Part shown: one piece after another, positions 35,002 through 44,233 of the stretch | Layout of the letters: each line of letters opens with the position of its first letter | Position numbering within the stretch: the stretch's first letter is position 1 | DNA from: Acidobacteriota bacterium | GTDB lineage: Bacteria > Acidobacteriota > Vicinamibacteria > Vicinamibacterales > UBA2999 | Length of the DNA stretch: 64,000 nt | Assembly: GCA_020851565.1 (NCBI GenBank) | Contig: JADZCN010000031.1 | Span: 1-64,000, forward strand | Direction of reading: 5' to 3' | Notes under the pieces: model-generated | Seen by the model: only the letters and a program-made list of their open reading frames with translations | The model's database searches: none | What the model was told of the DNA's origin: nothing | Made by a program: the position numbers and the translations under genes

Positions 35002-35377
35002 GCACACCTACGACTACGCGATCATCCGCGTCGTCCCGCGCGTCGATCGAGGGGAGCAGATCAACGTGGGCGTGATCCTCTCGTGCGAGGCGCTCGATTT
35101 CCTCGACGCGCGCATCGAGCTGGACGAAGGGCTCCTGCGCGCGATCGATCCGTCGGTGGACCTCGAGGCCGTGCGGGCGAACCTCGCGGTCATCCCGGCG
35201 GTCTGCAAGGGTGGCCCTGAAGCCGGGCCGATCGGTTCGCTGCCGTCACGCGGCCGCTTCCGCTGGCTCGTCGCGCCGCGCAGCACCATCATCCAGCCCT
35301 CCGAGGTGCACACCGGGAAGACGAGCGATCCGGCGGCGTGCCTCGAGCACCTGATGGACCGGATCGTGCGCCGCTGA
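34991..35377 (+). CDS. DUF3037 family protein
   Basis: 128 residues from GTG 34991, overlapping the HipA-like gene by 11 nt, so translation is coupled. It shows the DUF3037 pattern: an opening YDYAIIRVVPRVDRGEQINV, GVILSCEALDFLDARI, and a central GPIGSLPSRGRFRWLVAPRS followed by a conserved HTGKTSDP. No catalytic residues are known for this family. Pairing with HipA-like kinases suggests a substrate, inhibitor or cofactor of the kinase. Strict overlap and small size resemble two-gene modules such as toxin-antitoxin systems, but there is no direct evidence of toxicity. Confidence 0.82.
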   Translation: MPAEHTYDYAIIRVVPRVDRGEQINVGVILSCEALDFLDARIELDEGLLRAIDPSVDLEAVRANLAVIPAVCKGGPEAGPIGSLPSRGRFRWLVAPRSTIIQPSEVHTGKTSDPAACLEHLMDRIVRR

Positions 35378-35417
35378 TCCCGGCGGATCGGCGGCGACCA
35401 GTGGTGCGTGCCGCCGC

Positions 35418-36887
35418 CTATCGCGTCAGCGATCGCTCGGCCTTCCCCGAGTAGTTGATGAACACCGTCTTGAGCTCGGTGAAGAAGTGCAGCCCTTCCT
35501 CCGCCATCTCGCGCTCGCCGACGCCCGTGGACTTGGTGCCGCCGAAGGGCAGCTGCGCCTCGCCGCCGACCGTGGGCTCGTTGACGTGCACCATGCCCAC
35601 CTCCACGTCCTCGATGAAGCGCATCACCGCGTTGATGTCCTGCGTGAAGATGGAGGTCGTCAGGCCGTACTCGACGCCGTTGGCCATCCTCAAGGCCTCG
35701 TCCAGGCTCGACGCCGAAGCCACCGAGAGCACGGGCCCGAAGATCTCCTCCTTGAAGATCCGCATGTCCGGGTCCACGCCGTCGAAGATGGTCGGCTCGA
35801 TGAAATGACCCTGTGCCAGGTGCTCCGGCCGCGTGCCGCCCGTGAGCAGCCGCGCGCCGGCCTGGCGGCCGGCATCGATGTAGCCCATCACCGTGGACCA
35901 CTGCCGGTCCGAGATGGACGGCCCCATCTCCATCGTCTCGTCGAGCCCGGGTCCCACCTTGATCTGGCGGGCTGAGGCCACGAGGCGATCCACCAGCGCC
36001 TGCCGGACATCGGGGTGCGCAATCACGCGCGACGTGGCCGTGCAGCGCTGGCCCGTGGACCCGAACGCGCCGCCGTGGATGGCCGTGGCGGCCTTGTCCA
36101 GGTCCGCGTCCGGCATGACGATCACGGCGTTCTTGCCGCCCATCTCGCAGGTGACCTTCGCGCCGCGCCGCGCGGCCTTCACGTAGAGCTCCTGGCCAAC
36201 GCGGTTCGATCCGGTGAACGAGATCGCACGCAGCTCCGGCGCGTGCACCATGGCCTCGCCCACCTCGGGGCCCGAGCCCACCACCATGTTGAAGACGCCG
36301 GGAGGCATCCCTGCCTCTTCGTACACCTCGGCCAGCAGCGCCGCGGTGGCCGGCACGAGCTCCGACGGCTTGAACACCACGCAGTTGCCCGCGACGATGG
36401 CGGGAGCCGACTTCCATACCGGGATGGCCCAGGGGAAGTTCCAGGGCGAGATGAGGCCGACGACGCCGAGTGGCTGGCGCAGCGTGTAGGTGAAGGTGTC
36501 GTGCGATTCCGCCGGCAGCGTCTTGCCGTGCATGCGGAAGCCTTCGCCCGCGTAGAACTCGAGCACGGCGATGCCCTTGAGGACCTCGCCGCGGGCCTCC
36601 TTCAGCACCTTGCCTTCCTCACGCGTCAGCGTGCGCGCGATCTCGTCCACACGGCGGCGCGCGATGTCGGCCGCCCGCCACAGCACGCGCCCGCGCTCGG
36701 GCGCCGGCGTCTTGCGCCAACCCGCCCACGCGGCCGTCGCGGCCTCGATGGCGCGCGTGACGTCGGCGGCGGTCGCGAGCGGGAACTCGGCGATGACGTC
36801 GCTCGTGTCGGCGGGATTGACGTTGCGGAGGACCTCGGGGGACGCCGGGTGATACCAGGTGCCGTTGACGTAGGAGCCGGTGTGCAT
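35418..36887 (-). CDS. Aldehyde dehydrogenase (NAD(P)+-dependent, semialdehyde type)
   Basis: 489 residues from ATG 36887; the 28-residue extension upstream is low-complexity and unlikely. It covers the whole ALDH fold. The Rossmann region shows [24 protein letters not shown] and GSNRVGQEL. The catalytic Cys282 lies in GQRCTATS, the general-base Glu in CEMGGKN, and there is a late EEIFGPV motif. Similarity is closest to the 2,5-dioxopentanoate/ketoglutarate semialdehyde dehydrogenase branch, which finishes sugar-acid oxidation, but several aldehydes are possible. No neighbouring sugar-acid genes support that choice. Convergent with the DUF3037 gene. Confidence 0.88.
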   Translation of the reverse strand: MHTGSYVNGTWYHPASPEVLRNVNPADTSDVIAEFPLATAADVTRAIEAATAAWAGWRKTPAPERGRVLWRAADIARRRVDEIARTLTREEGKVLKEARGEVLKGIAVLEFYAGEGFRMHGKTLPAESHDTFTYTLRQPLGVVGLISPWNFPWAIPVWKSAPAIVAGNCVVFKPSELVPATAALLAEVYEEAGMPPGVFNMVVGSGPEVGEAMVHAPELRAISFTGSNRVGQELYVKAARRGAKVTCEMGGKNAVIVMPDADLDKAATAIHGGAFGSTGQRCTATSRVIAHPDVRQALVDRLVASARQIKVGPGLDETMEMGPSISDRQWSTVMGYIDAGRQAGARLLTGGTRPEHLAQGHFIEPTIFDGVDPDMRIFKEEIFGPVLSVASASSLDEALRMANGVEYGLTTSIFTQDINAVMRFIEDVEVGMVHVNEPTVGGEAQLPFGGTKSTGVGEREMAEEGLHFFTELKTVFINYSGKAERSLTR

Positions 36888-37085
36888 ACGATCCCGCAGA
36901 CTAGCACGACCGCAACGGGGTAACCCACGCCGACCGCGCGATCCCCATTCGCCAGGGCTGGGCGAGTGCACGCCTGCCGCGGTACAGTGTGGTCAGCCCC
37001 TCACTTCGCTCGAGTGGCCAGTCCATCTGCTCGCTGAAGCGAACGGAGATGAGCGAGGTCGAAGTGGGGGTTAGAGGGTACACAG

Positions 37086-38381
37086 GTGAACGAGCGCTTC
37101 GTCGTCGTCCTGACGACGGCCCCGACGCTGCACGAGTCGACCCGTGAGCTCGCCAGCCGGCTGGCTGCGCGGGCGAACGCAGTGTTGCTGTTCCTCCACG
37201 TCGTGCCCGGAGCCAGCCACGGCGAGTCCATGCTCCATGCGGCGGTGGATCTCGCCTCTGGCGCGCCCGAGGCGTGGCTGAGGAGCCTGCGGCCTTCTCA
37301 CGCGGGCGTACCGTTCCGGCACCGACTCGAGCTCGGAGAGCCGGCGGAGGTCGCGGCCCGCTTCGTCCGCGAACACAGCGTCGAGTTGCTGGTGGCCGAA
37401 GAGCCACCGCGCGGCTGGATCGCGGAGACGCTGTGGCGCGGTCTGGCCGAGACGCTGATTCGACGGGTGAGCTGCCCCGTGGTCATCGGCGGTCCCGGGT
37501 TCCTTCGCTCGGCGCCGCCGGCCACCCCGCCGATCCGCCCGATGCTGGCAGAGGCGACGGTGGCCGAGCTCCTCAACGCCATGGTGGAGGCCCGGGTCGA
37601 GGCGTTGCGAAGCTGGATGGACCGCACCGCGGACTCGGTCGGGCGCATCGCCGCTTCGGACACGGTAGAGACCGTCGTGACCCTCGCAAGGGAAGACGAG
37701 CGGATCGACGCCTCGTTCGAACGACGCCTGGTCGTCGCGCTCGACGAGCACCAGCGTGCACTCCGGGCGATCGCCTGGCGGCTCATGACGCCGCATCAAC
37801 GGTGGGGCAGCGAGTCCCTGACCCCCGTTCACGGGCTGGCGTTCGCGGAGTTCGTGCGCCGCGTCGAGGCCGCCGGGCACAGCACCTCGTTGCCATTGGC
37901 GCTCGACGATGGGCTCGAGCGGCTGATGATTCTGGCCGGCGCGCGCGTGTCCGGCGGTGCGGGCGGGATGCTGCTCTTCGGCTTCGACGCCGAAGACGAC
38001 TTCCTGCGGATCCTGGGCCAGCCGGGCCCGCTGCCGACGTTCGAGACCTACGCGTTCGACTCGGCGGGGCTCATGCTGTCCAACAGCCGCTTTCCAGAGC
38101 ACCTGCTGGCCTCGGGGCTGCTGACCATCGAGGGCCAGCAGACGCCGCTGCGCCTTCGCGTCGCCGAGCCCTCCGACGGGCCGGTGGATCGCTGGCCGCT
38201 GACGCGCATGGCGCAGGATGCCACGCGCCATCAGAACGGCTTCGACACGCGAGGGTACCTCGACTACCGAGGTACCAGGGTCGTCGGCGCGTGGCGCTGG
38301 GTCCCGGAGTACGGATTCGGTGTCACCGCCGAGGTCGATCACGCTGCGGCGTATCCGGCGGAACCGGTCGAGCAGTCCTGA
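37086..38381 (+). CDS. Universal stress-like domain fused to a C-terminal Cache-like domain
   Basis: 431 residues from GTG 37086. Residues 1-140 resemble UspA (FVVVLTTAPTLHESTRELAS, then a VELLVAEEPP strand and ETLIRRVSCPVVIGGPGF at the ATP-binding end). Residues 150-260 are helical. The C-terminal segment (about 300-431) ends with GYLDYRGTRVVGAWRWVPEY, which is strongly reminiscent of the second lobe of extracellular dCache sensor domains. No transmembrane helix is visible, so a normally extracytoplasmic sensor fold appears in a soluble protein. Its 3' end overlaps the PfkB gene by 59 nt (convergent). The combination is unfamiliar to me. Confidence 0.65.
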   Translation: MNERFVVVLTTAPTLHESTRELASRLAARANAVLLFLHVVPGASHGESMLHAAVDLASGAPEAWLRSLRPSHAGVPFRHRLELGEPAEVAARFVREHSVELLVAEEPPRGWIAETLWRGLAETLIRRVSCPVVIGGPGFLRSAPPATPPIRPMLAEATVAELLNAMVEARVEALRSWMDRTADSVGRIAASDTVETVVTLAREDERIDASFERRLVVALDEHQRALRAIAWRLMTPHQRWGSESLTPVHGLAFAEFVRRVEAAGHSTSLPLALDDGLERLMILAGARVSGGAGGMLLFGFDAEDDFLRILGQPGPLPTFETYAFDSAGLMLSNSRFPEHLLASGLLTIEGQQTPLRLRVAEPSDGPVDRWPLTRMAQDATRHQNGFDTRGYLDYRGTRVVGAWRWVPEYGFGVTAEVDHAAAYPAEPVEQS

Positions 38382-39273
38382 TCAGCAGAGCCCGCACGTC
38401 GGCCAGCGCCGGGACGCCGTCGATCGCCCCCGCACGCGTGCAGCTCAACGCCGCCGCGGCGTTGGCGAACTGCAGCAGCTCCGTGGTGGGAAGGCCCTCG
38501 AGCAGCCCCGCGATGAACGCGCCCCGGAAGACATCGCCCGACCCCGTCGTGTCCACCGCCGAGACCCGGAAGCCCTCGACCTCGATGAAGCGATCGCCAT
38601 CGAGCGCCACCGCGCCGCGCTCGCCCACCGTCACCGTCAACAGCCCCGGATTCCAGGCGCGCAGGACCCGAAGCGCGCGCTCGAGATCGCCTTCGCCGGT
38701 GAGGGCCTCCGGCAGGTGCTCGGACAGGATGGGGTGGGATGCCGCGCAGATGATCTCCGCGGTCAGCGGCGTCATGTGGTCCAGATCGGTCACCACAGGC
38801 ACGCCCGCCGCGCTCGCGATGCGTGTCGCCTCGAGGCTCGCGCGCGGATCGACATCGTCCACGAGGACGGCCCGGGCCGCGCGCAGGGCCGCGACCGGGA
38901 GGTCTTCGTCGGAGAGCAGCAGGGTATCGGGCCGGTCCCAGAGCACCACGCGTTCGCCGGAGTGGTCGTCGATGAGGACGGCCGCGAACTGGGTCCCGCC
39001 GCGCCGCCGGGCCGTGAGCGAGACGTCCACGCCTCGCGCCTCCAGTGCTTCGATCAGGCGCCGCCCGTTGTCGTCGTCGCCGACAGCGCCGGCGTACGAC
39101 GGCCGCAGCCCAAGCGCGGCGCAGGTGGCCATGGCCGTGGCGACCTGCCCGCCGCATGAGACGGCGTGTCCGACCAGGCGCATCTTCGAAGCGGGACCAT
39201 GGAACTGCGGAGCAGAGGGCAGGCGGTAGACGTAGTCCACCGAGCTTGCGCCAATGCCGACGACGTCGAACAC
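38323..39273 (-). CDS. PfkB-family carbohydrate or nucleoside kinase
   Basis: 316 residues from GTG 39273, directly preceded by TACGAT at leaderless spacing. A longer frame to 39435 runs through intergenic repeats. Ribokinase/PfkB features: an N-terminal VVGIGASSVDYVYRLPSAP, the glycine-rich SCGGQVATAMATCAALG (signature 1), a GDDDNG loop and the C-terminal signature DTTGSGDVFRGAF with the catalytic Asp. Substrate (ribose, fructose-phosphate, adenosine or another sugar) cannot be decided. Gene ends overlap those of the stress/Cache fusion by 59 nt. Confidence 0.85.
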   Translation of the reverse strand: MFDVVGIGASSVDYVYRLPSAPQFHGPASKMRLVGHAVSCGGQVATAMATCAALGLRPSYAGAVGDDDNGRRLIEALEARGVDVSLTARRRGGTQFAAVLIDDHSGERVVLWDRPDTLLLSDEDLPVAALRAARAVLVDDVDPRASLEATRIASAAGVPVVTDLDHMTPLTAEIICAASHPILSEHLPEALTGEGDLERALRVLRAWNPGLLTVTVGERGAVALDGDRFIEVEGFRVSAVDTTGSGDVFRGAFIAGLLEGLPTTELLQFANAAAALSCTRAGAIDGVPALADVRALLIRTARPVPPDTPQRDRPRR

Positions 39274-39279
39274 GGGTGT

Positions 39280-39285
39280 ATCGTA
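39280..39285 (-). promoter_or_regulatory. Possible -10 element (TACGAT) of the PfkB gene
   Basis: On the minus strand TACGAT ends 6 nt before GTG 39273. This supports the short start and suggests a leaderless transcript. Confidence 0.4.
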
Positions 39286-39292
39286 TCGCGTC

Positions 39293-39356
39293 GGGAGTCG
39301 GGCGTCCGCCGGAGCCTTGGCGAAGGCGGAAGTCGGGAGTCGGGAGTCGGGAAGCG
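39293..39356 (+). repeat. GGGAGTC heptamer repeats around a palindromic element
   Basis: One GGGAGTC unit (39293-39299) precedes an imperfect palindrome GTCCGCCGGAGCCTTGGCGA (from 39304, ending ..AGGCGGA at 39330), then about three further AGTCGGG units to 39354. The palindrome matches a GCCTTGGCGAAGGCGGA-type element I recall as common in acidobacterial genomes. Confidence 0.65.
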
Positions 39357-39367
39357 AAGGGCGCGCG

Positions 39368-40603
39368 ATGAGATCACGACCAGCCGCCGGGGCGATCGCC
39401 ATCAGCCTGACGGCCATCATGGCAGTCACACTCACCGTTCACGCGCAGGACTGGCCGCAGTGGCGGGGGCCCAACCGCGACGGCGCCATCGCGTCGTTCA
39501 CGGCACCGGATGCATGGCCGACTGCCCTGACGCGGCGATGGCAAGTCGAGGTCGGCACCGGCTACGCGACACCGCTCGTGGTGGGCGATCGCGTCTACAC
39601 GTTCACGCGACAGGGTGAAGACGAGGTGCTCACGGCCTTCGACGCGGCATCCGCGAAGCAGCTGTGGCGCGCGGCGTACCCGGCGGCGTTCTCCATGAAC
39701 CCCGCCGCACGCCAGCACGGGCCTGGGCCGAAGTCCACGCCCACGCATGCCGGCGGCCGAATCTTCACGCTCGGCATGACGGGCGTGGTCCTGGCGTTCG
39801 ACGCGCGCGAGGGCCGCGTCCTGTGGCAGGCCCCCGCGCCGCCCGTGCAGCCGATGTACCACACGGCCATGTCACCGCTTGTCGACGGCAATCTCGTCAT
39901 CGTGCACGTCGGCGGCCACGATCGCGGCGCGTTGACGGCGTTCGAGGTCGCTACCGGCAAGGTGGCCTGGCAATGGACGGGTGACGGGCCGGCGTACGGC
40001 TCGCCCATCATCGCCACGCTCAGCGGCACGAAGCAGGTGGTCACGTTCACCCAGGAGAACCTGGTCGGCGTGCACCGCGACACGGGCGCGCTGCTCTGGC
40101 GCCGCCCCTTCACGACGCCGGCGACGACGACGAGCCAGACGCCGATCGTCCACCGGGACATGGTGATCGAGTCGGGCAGGGACAACGGATTCACGGCGTT
40201 CAGGCCCACCCTCGCCGGCAGTGCCTGGACGACGCCGGACGTGTGGCAGACCAGGGACGTGTCCGTGCACATGAGCGACGTCGTCGCCGTGGACGGCGTC
40301 GTCTACGGTCTTTCGCACCTGAACCGCGGCCAGTACTTCGCGCTGGATCTCGAGACCGGCAAGGTCCTCTGGACGGGCGAGCCGCGCCGCGCGGAGCACG
40401 CGGCCATGGCGCGAGCCGGCAGCACCATCTTCTCGCTGGAAGACGACGGCGAGCTGGTGGTGATGCGGGCCAGCCGGACGGGCTTCGAGCCCGTCGCGCA
40501 GTACGAGGTGGCCACGAGCGCGACGTGGGCGCAGCCGGCCATCTCGGGCGGCCGCATCTTCGTGAAGGATGTGTCGTCGCTCACGCTGTGGACTGTTGAC
40601 TAG
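39368..40603 (+). CDS. Secreted PQQ-like beta-propeller repeat protein
   Basis: 411 residues from ATG 39368. Signal peptide about 1-26 (ending TVHAQD), then WPQWRGPNRDGAI, the standard N-terminus of outer-membrane-assembly-like or planctomycete/acidobacterial PQQ-like propellers. Repeated blade motifs (LTAFDAASAKQLWRA, VLAFDAREGRVLWQA, FEVATGKVAWQW, FALDLETGKVLWTG) suggest a seven- or eight-bladed propeller. No catalytic or PQQ-binding Glu/Asn set is obvious, so this is probably a binding scaffold rather than a dehydrogenase. It is followed by the DPP-IV gene after an 88-nt repeat-filled gap. Confidence 0.85.
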   Translation: MRSRPAAGAIAISLTAIMAVTLTVHAQDWPQWRGPNRDGAIASFTAPDAWPTALTRRWQVEVGTGYATPLVVGDRVYTFTRQGEDEVLTAFDAASAKQLWRAAYPAAFSMNPAARQHGPGPKSTPTHAGGRIFTLGMTGVVLAFDAREGRVLWQAPAPPVQPMYHTAMSPLVDGNLVIVHVGGHDRGALTAFEVATGKVAWQWTGDGPAYGSPIIATLSGTKQVVTFTQENLVGVHRDTGALLWRRPFTTPATTTSQTPIVHRDMVIESGRDNGFTAFRPTLAGSAWTTPDVWQTRDVSVHMSDVVAVDGVVYGLSHLNRGQYFALDLETGKVLWTGEPRRAEHAAMARAGSTIFSLEDDGELVVMRASRTGFEPVAQYEVATSATWAQPAISGGRIFVKDVSSLTLWTVD

Positions 40604-40607
40604 CGCC

Positions 40608-40686
40608 GGGAGTCGGGAGTCGGGAGTCGGACCCCAAGACCCCAAGACCCCAAGACCCCAAGACCCCAAGACCCCAAGACCTCAAG
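40608..40686 (+). repeat. Compound tandem repeat: 3 x GGGAGTC then 7 x ACCCCAAG
   Basis: GGGAGTC at 40608-40614, 40615-40621 and 40622-40628 is followed by six perfect ACCCCAAG units (40631-40678) and one variant ACCTCAAG (40679-40686). Two unrelated unit lengths (7 and 8) abut within one gap, ending 5 nt before the next ATG. Confidence 0.9.
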
Positions 40687-40691
40687 TCCCA

Positions 40692-43022
40692 ATGCGCCGA
40701 CTTCCTATCCTCCTCACCTTGACCGCCGTCCTCGTCGGAGGCGCTGCCGTGCTCGCGCGGCAGGACGATCGCGTCCGTACCCTCGACGAGCAGATCGGGC
40801 GCATCTTCGACGCGAACGAGTACGCCGTCCCGCGGTTCGGTCCCGCGCGCTGGCGGCCGGATGGCGCCAGCTACACCACCGTGGAGGCGTCGGCGTCCCC
40901 GAAGGGCGCGTCGGACATCGTCGGCTACGACGCCGCGACCGGCGCGCGCGAGGTGCTGGTGGCGGGCACGCGGCTGGTGCCTGCCGGCCAGGCGGCCGCG
41001 CTCTCGATCGACGACTACGCCTGGTCGCCCGACGGACGACGGCTCCTGATCTTCACGAATACGAAGAAGGTGTGGCGCGACAACACTCGCGGCGACTACT
41101 GGGTCCTGGGGCTGGAGGACGGCACCCTCGTGAAGCTCGGCGGCAGCGCGCCCGGGTCGTCGCTGATGTTCGCGAAGTTCTCGCCCGACGGCACGCACGT
41201 CGCCTACGTCCGCCAGAACAACATCTACGTGGAGCGCCTCGCCGACCGGCGCATCCGGCAGATCACCAGCGACGGGTCGGCCACCACCATCAACGGCACG
41301 TCCGACTGGGTGTACGAGGAGGAGCTGGGCGTTCGCGACGGCTTCCGCTGGAGCCCTGACGGCCGTGCCATCGCCTACTGGCAGTTCGATACGACCGGGG
41401 TGGGGCTCTTCACGCTCATCAACACCACCGAATCGCTCTATCCGGCGCTCATGGTGATTCCCTATCCGAAAGTGGGCACCACCAACTCCGCCGCGCGCAT
41501 CGGCGTGGCCTCATCCGACGGAGGGAAGACGAAGTGGATGAGGACGCCGGGCGACCCCCGCCAGACCTACCTGGCGCGGATGGACTGGATCGACGCGCGC
41601 ACGCTGGCGATCCAGCAGCTGAACCGCCTGCAGAACCAGAACGATGTCCTGCTCGCCGATGTCCGGAGCGGCGAGGTGCGGCGCGCCTTCCGGGACGAGT
41701 CGAAGACCTGGGTGGACGTGGTGGACCACGTCGAGTGGATCGACAACGGCGCGGCCTTTCTCTGGCTGAGCGAACGGGACGGGTGGCGGCACATCTACCG
41801 TGTGCCGCGTGAGGGCGGCGGTGACGAAGAGGGAACGGAGCGCCAGCACCGCACAGTCAGGACGGTGCGCCGGGACTTCAGTCCCGGCGTCCCCTTGCTC
41901 CTCACGCGCTTCGACGGAGACGTCATCGATCTCGTCGGCCTGGACGAGCCCGGCGGATGGGTCTACTTCACCGCCTCCCCCGACAATGCGACCGAGCAGT
42001 ACCTCTATCGTGCGCGGCTCGATGGCGCCGGCACGCCGGAGCGCGTGACGCCGCGCGATCAGGCGGGCACGCATGGCTACGTGCTGGCCCCGGGCGGCCG
42101 CCTCGCGTTCCACACGTGGTCGCGGTTCGACGCGCCGCCGGCCACGGACGTCGTGGACCTCCCCGGTCATGCGTCGAAGCGGCTACTCACCGACGTCACC
42201 GCGCTGAAGCAGAAGCTGGCCCCGCTCGTGCGGCCAGCCGTGGAGTTCTTCGACGTGGACATTGGCGACGGGGTCACGCTCGACGGCTGGATGCTGAAGC
42301 CCTCGCACTTCGATCCCGCGCGGCGCTACCCGGTGATTGCATTTGTCTACGGCGAGCCGGCCAGCCAGACCGTCGTCGATCGCTGGGGCGCCGGGCGCAC
42401 GCTCTTCCACCGGGCGCTCGCGGAGGCCGGCTACATCATCGTCAGCGTGGACAACCGCGGCACGCCCGCGCCGAAGGGCGCCGCGTGGCGCAAGGCGGAG
42501 TACGGGGCGGTGGGCGACCTGTCGTCCCGGGAGCAGGCGGCCGCCATCCGCGCATTGACCGCCCGGCATGCCTACCTGGATCCCGAGCGCATCGGCATCT
42601 GGGGCTGGAGCGGCGGCGGGTCGAACACGCTCCAGGCGATGTTCCGGTTCCCCGACGTGTTCCACGTCGGCGTGTCCGTGGCGCCGGTGCCGGACAAGGC
42701 GTTGTACGACACCATCTACCAGGAGCGCTACATGGGCCTGCCGCAGGAGAACGTCGAGGGCTACCGCGTGGCCTCGCCGATCAACCATGCCGCGGGGTTG
42801 AAAGGCCAGCTGCTCCTCATCCACGGCAGCGGCGACGACAACGTGCACTACCAGGGCACCGAGCGGCTGATCAACAAGCTCATCGAGCTGAGGAAATCGT
42901 TCGACGTGATGGTCTACCCGAACCGCACTCATGCCATAGCCGAGGGACCGGGCACAACGGCGCACGTCTATCGGCGGATTGCGCGGCATTTCCTGACCTA
43001 CCTGCCTGCGGGGGCTCGCTGA
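40692..43022 (+). CDS. Dipeptidyl peptidase IV-type S9 serine peptidase, exported
   Basis: 776 residues. Signal peptide about 1-23. The N-terminal eight-bladed propeller (about 60-500) contains the Glu-rich loop VYEEELGVRDG (Glu209-211), which in DPP-IV holds the substrate N-terminus, so X-Pro-type dipeptides are the likely product. The alpha/beta-hydrolase domain has Ser640 in GIWGWSGGGS, Asp715/716 in HGSGDDNVHYQ and His747 in YPNRTHAIAE, a complete triad. The enzyme would degrade peptides in the periplasm for nutrition. The start is 5 nt after the ACCCCAAG array. The patatin gene starts 6 nt after the stop, suggesting cotranscription. Confidence 0.92.
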   Translation: MRRLPILLTLTAVLVGGAAVLARQDDRVRTLDEQIGRIFDANEYAVPRFGPARWRPDGASYTTVEASASPKGASDIVGYDAATGAREVLVAGTRLVPAGQAAALSIDDYAWSPDGRRLLIFTNTKKVWRDNTRGDYWVLGLEDGTLVKLGGSAPGSSLMFAKFSPDGTHVAYVRQNNIYVERLADRRIRQITSDGSATTINGTSDWVYEEELGVRDGFRWSPDGRAIAYWQFDTTGVGLFTLINTTESLYPALMVIPYPKVGTTNSAARIGVASSDGGKTKWMRTPGDPRQTYLARMDWIDARTLAIQQLNRLQNQNDVLLADVRSGEVRRAFRDESKTWVDVVDHVEWIDNGAAFLWLSERDGWRHIYRVPREGGGDEEGTERQHRTVRTVRRDFSPGVPLLLTRFDGDVIDLVGLDEPGGWVYFTASPDNATEQYLYRARLDGAGTPERVTPRDQAGTHGYVLAPGGRLAFHTWSRFDAPPATDVVDLPGHASKRLLTDVTALKQKLAPLVRPAVEFFDVDIGDGVTLDGWMLKPSHFDPARRYPVIAFVYGEPASQTVVDRWGAGRTLFHRALAEAGYIIVSVDNRGTPAPKGAAWRKAEYGAVGDLSSREQAAAIRALTARHAYLDPERIGIWGWSGGGSNTLQAMFRFPDVFHVGVSVAPVPDKALYDTIYQERYMGLPQENVEGYRVASPINHAAGLKGQLLLIHGSGDDNVHYQGTERLINKLIELRKSFDVMVYPNRTHAIAEGPGTTAHVYRRIARHFLTYLPAGAR

Positions 43023-43027
43023 TCGAC

Positions 43028-44233
43028 ATGCCCGTGGATTCGCGGCTCGCGTTCGTGCTCGGCGGCGGCGGCGCACGCGCGGCGTATCAGGTGGGCGTGC
43101 TCCGCCACATCGCGTCGAAGTATCCCGACCTGGCGCCGGGCATCCTCACCGGCGTCTCGGCCGGCGGCATCATCGCCGCGCACCTGGCCTCGCGCCTGGG
43201 CAGCTTCGCGGAGTCCGCGGCACGGCTCTCGGAGCTCTGGCTGGACCTGCGCATCGACAAGGTCTTCAAGGTGGGGCCGCTCGGCCTCGGATCGCGCGCC
43301 ACGCGCTGGGGCGCGAAGCTGCTATCGGGCGGCGCGGACACGCCTCGCGTGCGCAGCCTCCTCGACACGGCGCCGCTGCGCGAGCTGCTCGAGCGCACGC
43401 TGCGCGCGGAGGCCAACGGCACGGTGCCGGGCGTCGCGCGCAACCTGCAGGCAGGCCGACTGGACGCCGTGGCACTGACCGCCTCCAGCTACACGACGGG
43501 CCAGTCGGTCACCTGGGTCGAGGGACGCGAGGGCTGCGGCCGGCTGGCGTTCGAAGGGCCGCAACGGCAGAGCGTGGGCGGGTGCCTCCGCATCGATCAC
43601 GTGATGGCCTCCGCGGCCCTGCCGTTCTTCTTTCCCGCCGTGCAGGTGGAAGGGGCGTGGTACGGCGATGGCGGCATCCGTCTGACCGCGCCGCTCTCGC
43701 CGGCCATCCACCTCGGCGCGCGGCGCATCCTCGCGGTGTCCACGCGCTACCCGCGCACGCGCACGGAGGCGGAGCGGCCGCTGGTGGACGGCTATCCCCC
43801 GCCCGCACAGGTGGCCGGCGTTCTTCTGAACGCCATCTTTCTCGACCTCCTGGACGCCGACGCTGAGCGGTTGCAGGAGCTGAACGCGCTCGTCGATCGC
43901 CTGCCGGATGCCGCGCGCGGGGGCCTGCGACACATCGACCTGCTGGTCATCCGCCCCTCGCGCGATCTCGGCCGGCTGGCCAACGAGTTCGAGGCGGACC
44001 TCCCGCGGCCGTTCCGCTTCATGGTCCGCGGCCTGGGCAGCCGCGAGACGCGATCGAACGACATGCTCAGCCTGCTGATGTTCCAGCCCGACTACCTCCA
44101 GCGGCTGGTGGAGCTGGGCGAGGCCGACGCGCTCGCGCGAAGTGCGGAGATCGACGCGTTCCTCGGGCGCGGACAAACTGCCTCCGCCGGCGGCGACAGT
44201 GCTTCGGGACGGGCCGGCACGCGCGAGTCCTGA
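43028..44233 (+). CDS. Patatin-like phospholipase
   Basis: 401 residues. Patatin motifs are complete: oxyanion loop GGGGARAAYQVG (about 11-22), nucleophile elbow GVSAG (Ser), and the catalytic Asp in YGDGG (about 213-217). There is no signal peptide, so it acts in the cytoplasm or at the inner membrane face. The C-terminal third is helical and ends in a low-complexity tail. Bacterial patatins hydrolyse phospholipids or act as lipid A or signalling lipases; the substrate is unknown. It starts 6 nt after the DPP-IV stop. Confidence 0.88.
   Translation: MPVDSRLAFVLGGGGARAAYQVGVLRHIASKYPDLAPGILTGVSAGGIIAAHLASRLGSFAESAARLSELWLDLRIDKVFKVGPLGLGSRATRWGAKLLSGGADTPRVRSLLDTAPLRELLERTLRAEANGTVPGVARNLQAGRLDAVALTASSYTTGQSVTWVEGREGCGRLAFEGPQRQSVGGCLRIDHVMASAALPFFFPAVQVEGAWYGDGGIRLTAPLSPAIHLGARRILAVSTRYPRTRTEAERPLVDGYPPPAQVAGVLLNAIFLDLLDADAERLQELNALVDRLPDAARGGLRHIDLLVIRPSRDLGRLANEFEADLPRPFRFMVRGLGSRETRSNDMLSLLMFQPDYLQRLVELGEADALARSAEIDAFLGRGQTASAGGDSASGRAGTRES

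Noticed and set aside
35001..36417. Minus-strand frame of 467 codons overlapping the aldehyde dehydrogenase
   Set aside because: Gly/Arg/His-rich shadow in another frame of the same strand; the ALDH frame carries all catalytic motifs.
39274..39435. N-terminal extension of the PfkB kinase
   Set aside because: It translates the GGGAGTC/palindrome repeat region and the divergent gene's start; the PfkB fold begins at the GTG 39273.
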